Shown here one piece after another: positions 57,331 through 64,000 of a DNA stretch of 64,000 nt. Numbering within the stretch: position 1 is the first letter of the stretch; each line of letters starts with the position of its first letter. Position numbers and translations under genes: made by a program. The notes below the pieces were generated by a model, which saw only the letters and a program-made list of their open reading frames with translations, was not told where the DNA came from and searched no databases. The DNA is from Termitomyces sp. T153. Lineage: Eukaryota; Basidiomycota; Agaricomycetes; Agaricales; Lyophyllaceae. Location: NCBI GenBank assembly GCA_018296165.2, contig JACKQL020000012.1:558001-622000 (forward strand), written 5' to 3'.

Positions 57331-58873
57331 CTAGTAGTGCTTACCCCAACCTTTAACACTACTCTGATGTTTGGGAGTTGAATATATGCTCTCCACAAGT
57401 TCAATCTCTTCAGCATTTTCGTCTACAGCACTCGCCTCCTCGGCACCGCTGTACCCTTGGGCTCCATTTCGTACTGTTCTAATTTCGTTGCTGAATTCCT
57501 TATCGACCACAACCTGACAAACACCGAGGGGTTTTGTGTCCCACTGCGTGTTAGAGATCGCTTCTCTGACCCTATACAATCTCATAGTAGTTCCCTTTCC
57601 GAGACTCTCGACCTCGTCACTGGAAAGCTGACGTCTTTGTGCTGCCTCAACGAGGGATCTTTGAAGCCATTCAGCTATATTGCCTCTGGACATGACCACC
57701 CTCTCTATCGCCGACAGACTTGTCGTGGTACTTAGCTCGACCTGAAGCTCGTTGTCAACAAGATTCATACTGCCCAGCATCGAAAGGTTCCGCGCGATGC
57801 GTTGTTCTCGAACTCTACAGATGCGGACCGTGGTTTCACATCCAAGCTTCATAGCTTCGTCGTCAGACAATGCTTCGGGCCTCTCCACCAGATCAACGTA
57901 CGACGCCCTAAGAAATTCAAATACGCCGTTTTCGCGAGCACGAACAACCCGCTCGATAGCAGAAAGTGCTGGTAGCCGTAACTCTTCCTGGAATTCGACG
58001 CTGACAGCGGAGCTCCATGCATGATCATCCAAAACGTCGGGAAGGATTCTCGATGAGTCACGAACGCGGCAGATTTTTAAGGCGAGGTCAAAACCAAGTT
58101 TCTCGGCCTCCGCTATTGAAAGACTGTCTTCTCTGCGTATCACTGAGATGAGAGAGGAACTCAGCCATCGCGGGATACTGTGTTTTTGGGCAAGTATGAT
58201 CCTGTCGATAGGATCGATCTTCGCCACGTCCAGTTGTCGGATGGCCAAGTTTCGAATATCGAACATTTTCCACTGTGTGGACAGCTTAAGTACCACGATC
58301 CATTCTTCGTTCTCGAAGGTCTGCGTGGTCATGATTGACCTTGGTATACCTCAGCGGTGAATCTCACTGAGCCGATAGCAGATAATAGCGACTTACAAAG
58401 GGTATAACAACTTCAAGAAAATACGAAAATCATCTTTTGAAACATCCTCAAGGCAGATGATTTCGTCTTCCGACTTGCACTCGGCAAACTTTGCCACAAA
58501 GAAATCTTGACTCTTGAGAAAATGGTATTTAGCTACCTTGTATAACGTGTCTTCTACCTAGGCGGAAGGGGAGGAATGAGATGTTCACCGAGAATTTGCG
58601 CAGAAGGCCACTCACTTTGAAGGTAGCTGTGTCTAAATAGTAGTCCATATCTTTAGAGATTGGCACACTGACACCAGAATCAACTCTAGGAATTGGCACA
58701 CCGACGCCAGAATCAACTCTAGAGATTGGCACACTGACGCCAGAATCAACTTGTCGAATGGGAAAATAATCGTCGTCAGTATACAATCCCAAATCTCGTA
58801 TAATACAGCCCTGGTGCGGGACTTGAGATGGCGAGGATGAAAGGCTCGAAGGAGTCTCGACGTATTCCGGCAT
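57331..58873 (-). CDS. BTB/POZ domain protein
   Basis: Exons 58616-58873, 58397-58557 and 57331-58339, 475 aa. After a Ser/Pro-rich N-terminus and three copies of an 11-residue repeat (VDSGVSVPISR type), the BTB/POZ fold begins with YYLDTATFK and runs through VEDTLYKVAKYHFLKSQDFFVAKF and ICLEDVSKDDFRIFLKLLYPL. The C-terminal part is the helical extension usual in Agaricomycete BTB proteins (WIVVLKLSTQWKMFDIRNLAI, DPIDRIILAQKHSIPRWL), and a motif of the type 'LSAIERVV.R' followed by 'LS.(D)EA..LG...T..I(C/L)RVRE' recurs three times. BTB domains dimerise and often recruit Cul3; no target is evident. ATG 58873 is the first in frame after a stop, but an additional upstream exon (59,057-59,278) is possible. 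Confidence 0.85.
58656..58750 (-). repeat. 33-bp tandem repeat in coding sequence, 3 copies
   Basis: Copies start at 58656, 58689 and 58722; the third is complete only to about 58,750. They encode V-D-S-G-V-S/G-V-P-I-S/P-R in the BTB protein, just before the POZ fold. Near identity at DNA level indicates recent slippage. Confidence 0.92.
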
Positions 58874-59899
58874 TTGTAGCTGCTGGGTATTCAGAATAGA
58901 GGGCTTTATACATACAAGCCTGCCATCAAAGAAGAGTGCCTCGTGTCCTGCGGATGCCGTCAAGGCGCCAGTTCATCCGCCTTCTTGATTCCCTAGCGTA
59001 ATCCATGGTGTTGGAATACTCCAGATTATCTGCAGAATCAAAATAATGTCTCAAAGTTACACTACGTGTCGTCGGCCAGCTGACAGGTTGATAAAATGAT
59101 GAGTACTTACTGTGAATTCATGAAATACTATTGTTACTTTCCGATAGCAACTTGGCCGCCGTCTCAGGGCTGAGTGTGGATCAACCTGAGATCCAGAAAG
59201 AGCCATAGTGCCAAGGGTTGAAACACGTGTGAGTGTTCTTGCACTCTCCGAGTCCTCAACTCGCTTCCGGTATGACTCCATGCTTAGCATATCTTCACTA
59301 TCCAGAAGCGAGAGATACCAGAAGGTTCGAAAATGTCACGAGAAGGAACGAAGCAGGACCGCAAGGCAGACAGACAATTCACCGAGAACACAAAATGTTG
59401 CAGACCATCGGGTTCTTTGAAGTTACAAATGCCACGAGAACGAACGAAGCAGGACCCAAGGCAGACAGACAATTTACCGAGAACACAAATGTTGCAAACC
59501 ATCGGGTTTTTTGAAGTTACGTGTGCGCTTGGGGCAATTCTATTCTTTACCGCACGCTGGCTATCCTCATTCGATCGCTGTGGTCTCCTGGCACGATAAT
59601 AGTCGTGTCGTATAGCAAAGAGTCCTGAGTGTTGAATTATTTTCTCTAGATGATTGAGAGACGTTGCAGAAGACGTGCGCTTGAAGTGGACCGGTGACCA
59701 GTTCACAGCTGGATACAAGCATCTAATCGAGACTTGTGAGTACAAGCATCTACACAAGACTTGTGAGTATGCGTAGGGAGTGGTTACTTGTTACTTGGCT
59801 CGAAGAAAGTTGCGGGCCGGAGATTGGGGCGCCTCTTAGAAAATATTTGACCTTGTTGACTCGGAAGCAGGTAACAGAAAATTTGGGATAACTATTCTC
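58874..59899. other. Intergenic region with possible orphan exon
   Basis: A minus-strand ORF from ATG 59278 (MESYRKRVEDSESARTLTRV...) has protein-like composition and could be an upstream exon of the BTB gene. The remainder carries the 96-bp duplication and, near 59,900, the promoter of the ITPase gene. Confidence 0.35.
59333..59522 (+). repeat. 96-bp tandem duplication, 2 copies
   Basis: Copies at 59333-59428 and 59429-59522 share GGCAGACAGACAATT and ACCATCGGGTT blocks, with about ten differences and two single-base indels. Confidence 0.85.
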
Positions 59900-60791
59900 A
59901 TGTCGAAAGGCCTCAGTACGTGACTGATTCACTTTTTTATACAACGAAGTTAAGCCCAATGTGTTGTGGCATCCGAAGTTTTCGTTACTGGCAATGCAAA
60001 TAAGTTGAAAGAAGTGAAGGCCATACTCTCCGAAGGCGGTCACCCGATTGAAATCGACTCGCAGAGTCTAGATAGTACGTATCATATCTCTCTGTTCGAT
60101 TCGAGCATCTACGTGGCGAGAGCCTAATCGTGAATGATCTATAGTCATAGAAGTTCAAGGAACAACCCAAGAGGTCGCCAAAGCTAAATGCCGTAGAGCT
60201 GCTGAGCTCGTACGCCAACTGATTCTCTGAAGTACTTGCATCTATCATTCACCTACGTCGTCAGACAGGTTCTGCGGTTATAACAGAAGACACAGCACTC
60301 TGCTATGCTGCACTCAATGGTCTTCCTGGGCCATATATTAAATATTTTATGCAGGAAGTAGGACATGAGGGTTTGAACGCCATGCTCGCAGGTTTCCCAA
60401 CGAAAGACGCATGGGCTCTTTGCACATTTGCTTACTCTGCTGGTCCAGGTGCGTATGTCGAATTTCGTACCTGGTGTTTTGAGGCAATCGTTAACATGTG
60501 GACTTGCTATATAGGTTCTGAACCTATCCTCTTCGAGGGACGCACAGACGGCACAATTGTTCCTGCACGAGGACCAAAAGTCTTTGGTTGGGATGCCGTC
60601 TTTGAGCCGCATGGCACTGGTCTCACGTCAGTGCCGTTTTTTTCCCGCTGAGTTGCCGCAATTCCTGACATTTACATTACGATAGGTATGCAGAGATGCC
60701 TTCGGAACAGAAAAATAAATTGTCACACAGGTACAAGGCACTGGAAAAACTTCGGGCTTACCTTCAGTCGCTACCTGTTCCGGGAGTATGA
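59900..60791 (+). CDS. HAM1: Inosine/xanthosine triphosphate pyrophosphatase (HAM1/ITPA)
   Basis: Six exons (59900-59915, 59979-60074, 60145-60209, 60265-60448, 60515-60626, 60686-60791), 192 aa, the usual family length. It hydrolyses ITP, dITP and XTP to monophosphates, keeping deaminated purines out of nucleic acids. Family motifs in order: [12 protein letters not shown] (substrate loop), [36 protein letters not shown] (metal-binding E-D and specificity helix), [21 protein letters not shown] and the C-terminal [22 protein letters not shown]. The first exon is only 16 nt; it was chosen because it joins ATG to the conserved FVTGN in frame. No catalytic residue is missing. Confidence 0.93.
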
Positions 60792-61007
60792 TTGTTTTGG
60801 CCTTAGAGTCAGGAGTCCCTACTCGGGCCCGTCGCCAGGTATATCACTCCATAACTTGATCAATATAGGGATGATGCGTGTAGTCATGAGAATTATTGTT
60901 GAATTGATATGGAGCTACAGGTATGATACAAATACAAGAAATTCGAAACAGTAAATTTATGTTCTGTGAGTGTTATAGCATGATTTGGTAAATTCGATGA
61001 GATGACT
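60792..61007. other. Convergent intergenic region
   Basis: Holds the 3' flanks of the ITPase gene (plus) and thioesterase A (minus). Confidence 0.5.
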
Positions 61008-61786
61008 TTACAACCTCGTCCTCGTTGCGTCTTTTGAAGTTGTCCATGGATTAACGGTAGAGTGGATGGCGGTCACACAAAGCTGATCCCCATTCCAAAT
61101 CTGTGTGGTAGAATGATTTGTCATATCGGTGAGTTGCGCCTCCGATGAAAAGAGAGAAAAACGCACCTCACATCGCGCAGAACGAACTCGACCGTGAATA
61201 AATATGGAAGTGGAAATGATTTTCAGACTAGCACCTCTATAGATATGCTCAGAGACAGACCATGGAAACGAGAACATCATTACGTACATGCGTGCAGGCT
61301 GGTGCCATATCAGGTTCATCGATTGCGACACACCAGTACCATCGATCCCTATTGCATTTCCTAGAACGACGAGTGATGATACGGAACACCTGTGGTAAAT
61401 TCTAGCGGGTTTTCGAAGGGGTCGCTCAGGAAGGAAAAACATACGGGTCGATCATATAGGCCGCGCAACCACCATGCAATGTCCCAAAGATATTGCACAT
61501 ATCTGCAATAATATATGACCGTCTAGGAACGTTGGGAGAATGAGCGCGACGAACCTTTCGTTACATCTATCTCGAAAATAGTTTGCCCAGTCGCCGCCTG
61601 ACTGTCCCTCTGCCACACGTTAACCTCTACCAACTTCAGTCGCTGCCCGACGTCCGCCCCGTACGATTTCTCGTGAGTGCTCACGAAACGAGAAAAGATC
61701 TTCAGGGCCACGCGCTTCTCTTCTTCACTAACGTTCCCCTTGACACATGACACGTCGATTTCGGTCTTGAGCATACGATAGACCAT
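61008..61786 (-). CDS. Hotdog-fold acyl-CoA thioesterase-like protein A (THEM2/PaaI type)
   Basis: Five exons (61555-61786, 61445-61502, 61288-61389, 61167-61236, 61008-61100), 184 aa. The hotdog-fold order is clear: LKLVEVNVWQ...TIFEIDVTK strand, then DMCNIFGTLHGGCAAYMID, the helix carrying the HGG motif of PaaI/THEM2 thioesterases, then TGVSQSMNLIWHQPA, ASLKIISTSIFIHGRVRSARCEIW and a final strand. Such enzymes hydrolyse acyl-CoA. Here the Asn/Asp position before HGG is Gly-Thr-Leu as in THEM2. It lies head to head with paralog B, with matching exon lengths (exon 2 = 58 nt, exon 4 = 70 nt), so the pair arose by inverted duplication. The substrate cannot be inferred. Confidence 0.85.
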
Positions 61787-62068
61787 GGTGCTGTGGAAGA
61801 AAACACTGCATTAGCATGCACGTTGAAAGAGATTTTAAGCTTTTAAAAGTGGTACTTCGTCAAGTGACGCGCGGAGACCTAGACCGTGATAGCGGGATTC
61901 AAAGTGGCGGTACACGTGGCTTCCGGATTGGCTCGGATCTACTTGCGATCCGGGCGGTCGGGCTGGCTTCTTCCCGAATCAAATACATAATATGCACATG
62001 TGTCTGATTTCACATTTAAACATAACATCAAGCATCGAGAGGCTGTGGGATCGGCGAGTTCATTCGCC
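61787..62068. promoter_or_regulatory. Bidirectional promoter between the two thioesterase genes
   Basis: 282 bp separate the two start codons, so both promoters must lie within or overlap this interval. It is CpG-rich, with no obvious TATA box in either direction. Shared regulation is likely but not shown. Confidence 0.5.
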
Positions 62069-62928
62069 ATGGTGTCCCCTTTAGCCCGTCCGATTCCCCC
62101 AGTGCAGTCAGCTAAACCCTCTGTGCATCTTTTTGATGACGACGTAATCGCCGCAGTCGCGGGCAATGCACCGCGCGAGGTCAAAGAGATACCCCTGAAA
62201 TGGCTCGCCGTTTTCAGGTCCCGCGAAGTCAGCTTTGCCAAATCCATTGCACATAGAATCAAGGTCGTGGAAGTCTCTGTCGTAAAAAATCCTGATGACC
62301 GGCACAGGATCGAGGGCAAAGTCGTTTTCGAGATTGACGTGACAGAAGGTTAGTGTAACAGTCATGTTCGCTACTGCGGCCGCCCTGTCAGGTCTAGGTT
62401 TCCATCCTAATACCTTGACCTGTGCCAGATATGCTCAATGAGTCTGGGTCTATGCATGAGGGATGTGCGGTGTTCTTGATTGATGAGTATGATTTCTGCC
62501 CTTCCCCTACATCGCCCCAGAGTACTCCGTTCATTCCCATTTCAGAACTTCTGTATGCTCTCTTGCAACGCTGAACGTAACAGAGAAACGCGATTTTGAA
62601 GTGGGCGTTTCTCAATTCATCAACACCGTGTTCCACAATCCCGCTAAATTGTCGGTTATCTCCATCACTTGGTTTTGCGGTTCTAATTGGCTTGACATCT
62701 TCCATTCCAGGGGTACGAAACTTAGAATCGTGAGTACTAGTATGTCAACGGGTGAAAGAATGGGTTCTTGTCGCAGCGAGGTAACCGTTTCAAATCTATT
62801 TTAGATACAAACATTGTGGAACTTACTGCCGATGTTCTATCAAGATCTGGGATGCTGCAAATCATCAACTCGTTGCTTCTGGTGTTCAACTGTCAATGGT
62901 ACCATCTCGGCCGTCCACTCGGCCCTAG
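62069..62928 (+). CDS. Hotdog-fold acyl-CoA thioesterase-like protein B
   Basis: Five exons (62069-62348, 62429-62486, 62546-62650, 62711-62780, 62845-62928), 198 aa. ATG 62069 is used because the longer open frame begins with GTG. A 35-residue N-terminal extension (LARPIPPVQSAKPS...) precedes the fold. The core aligns with protein A: IKVVEVSVVK...VVFEIDVTE, DMLNESGSMHEGCAVFLIDE, GVSQFINTVFHNPAKLG, TKLRIVSTSMSTGERMGSC, EIWDAANHQLVASGVQ. The HGG motif of A reads HEG here, so the residue next to the active-site helix differs and activity may be altered. The third intron uses an unusual GTCGGT donor, chosen because it restores PAKLG. Confidence 0.82.
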
Positions 62929-63466
62929 GCTTGAAATTTGTCTTGACGACAGCAGCGAGTTTAGATGCTCGAACAAGGCCTGGAACAATAAACGGTATTG
63001 CTTGGGCTTAATCTAGACCTCTCCGCATGAATGGAAAAGGTTTATACCCTCACGTATCTTAGCTCACCTCTTCAATACCCATGATGTATGAACTTGCTAC
63101 AACTTCGATCATGCAATCAGGAACAATCTTATGGAAGTTGAGCATCATTCTATCAGGGAGTGAAGTTGTAGTGACGAAGACTTGATCTGCACAGAGCAGG
63201 CGATGGAAGGCTCGTTCTGGTCACATTGAGACATTGTCTCGGGATCCAATGTAGGCAGGATCTGTTCGCAGACCTTGTGAGCTGCCGACGCCGATTTCGA
63301 AAGGCATTATATTATTTCTGACCACCAAAATCCGCGATTTCAGGAGCGAAGAAGGGCGCTCTGCTCTAGTCAGAATTCGAGGATAACAGAAAACACTTCA
63401 CATCGACTGTCAGAAGGCTGACCCACCAGGTCTCGTTCTGTATAAGTCCAGGCGTCAGTTAGACCT
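62929..63466. other. Intergenic, no gene recognised
   Basis: Convergent 3' flanks of thioesterase B and the edge gene; only short open frames without motifs. Confidence 0.45.
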
Positions 63467-64000
63467 TCAAAACAAACGAGTCTGATCCTCCAACTCAATA
63501 TCCTTCGCCATGCCATCTGGAACATAGATGTAACGCTGGGGAAACGTTACTCGGTATTTCTGCTGCATTTCCGCGAGCGGTATAGGTTGCCGTAGCTGAT
63601 ATAGTTCCCTGATCTCATAAGCGTAAACACTCGGACCCTGCAGCCCCGCGTTAAAGTCGGCACCTAAACCATCCTCCAAATCGATCTCACTGGGAGATTT
63701 ACCACGGTTGATGACAGCGATATATTTTAAAATCTGTCGGGGGCTGGAAACATATAACCTCAAGAAGAGTCATCACTAAAAGACCGAGGAGATAATACAG
63801 TATTAAGATACTCACCACATCCTCCGCACAGTGCTAGGAATCAGATAGGAGCGAAACTCATGTTTTTTAGTCCGCGAAACAATTTGGTCCATATAAACGG
63901 GCTTTATGGAAATGAGTATATCTGTTTTACACGTGGATTTCTTCTGAATCTTCAATGACGCTGGAGAGGTTTTCTTTCCCCGCCAAGTACGGTGCTGTGA
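63467..64000 (-). CDS. ASCH/PUA-like domain protein, 5' end beyond the window
   Basis: Two exons visible: 63816-64000 (open to the window edge) and 63467-63758, joined by a 57-nt intron (GTGAGT...TTGAG). The segment reads ILISIKPVYMDQIVSRTKKHEFRS, then RMW|LYVSSPRQILKYIAVI. This is the pattern of ASCH/PUA-like beta-barrels: a strand with IKP, a helix, a (K/R)xxE(F/Y)R turn, then a strand ending in an aromatic. Such domains usually bind RNA or modified nucleic acids. A basic Lys/Ser-rich stretch precedes the domain. The family call rests on pattern only. Confidence 0.5.

Overview
The window comes from a filamentous basidiomycete, most likely an Agaricomycete. The evidence is 48-62 nt spliceosomal introns with GTRNGY donors in nearly every gene, the basidiomycete-type DUF6535 family, a patatin/NB-ARC/TPR NLR, class I HDAC, Nup188 and HAM1 genes of fungal type, and Ty3 chromovirus, tyrosine-recombinase (YR) and non-LTR retroelement relics. 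There are no rRNA or CRISPR features, and I saw no convincing tRNA gene.

Layout. 0.4-13.8 kb: a stand-alone patatin-like gene, then two paralogous DUF6535 membrane proteins (2.3-4.7 and 11.2-13.8 kb) separated by CpG-poor decayed Ty3 pol and gag relics. 13.9-26.2 kb: nested transposons. A YR (DIRS-like) retroelement on the minus strand is split by a complete but degenerate Ty3 chromovirus (14,909-20,371, TSD TCTCA). It lies next to a non-LTR element tail and a 49-bp tandem array, and its RT/RNase H part is split by a solo LTR (24,377-25,527, TSD GCTAT). 26.2-32.9 kb: a 6,773-bp LTR element (two 1,170-bp LTRs, TSD GGCCA) of the same family as the solo LTR. It has no recognisable RT or integrase and carries an intron-containing ORF antisense to the LTR promoter. 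33.3-38.6 kb: a six-exon patatin-NB-ARC-TPR NLR with 21 full TPR repeats. 38.6-43.2 kb: no confident gene. 43.2-64 kb: compact conserved genes, namely class I histone deacetylase, a small hypothetical gene, methionine aminopeptidase (mitochondrial MAP1D type), nucleoporin Nup188, a membrane-anchored SDR-like protein, a BTB/POZ protein, ITPase (HAM1), two head-to-head hotdog thioesterases, and an edge-truncated ASCH/PUA-like protein.

The main cross-cutting signal is a mosaic of CpG density. Roughly 2.35-9.95, 16.5-26.17 and 32.95-38.5 kb are nearly free of CpG and full of TpG/CpA. The flanking blocks, including the younger LTR element, keep CpG. This is what 5-methylcytosine deamination of repeat-rich chromatin leaves behind. 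One border falls inside the chromovirus, whose 5' LTR keeps CpGs that its 3' LTR has lost. Both patatin domains carry Gly where the catalytic Ser and Asp are expected, so both look like pseudo-enzymes; one is fused to NB-ARC-TPR as a presumed intracellular receptor.

Exon borders were placed by eye from splice signals, reading-frame continuity and family conservation. They are models, not transcript-verified.
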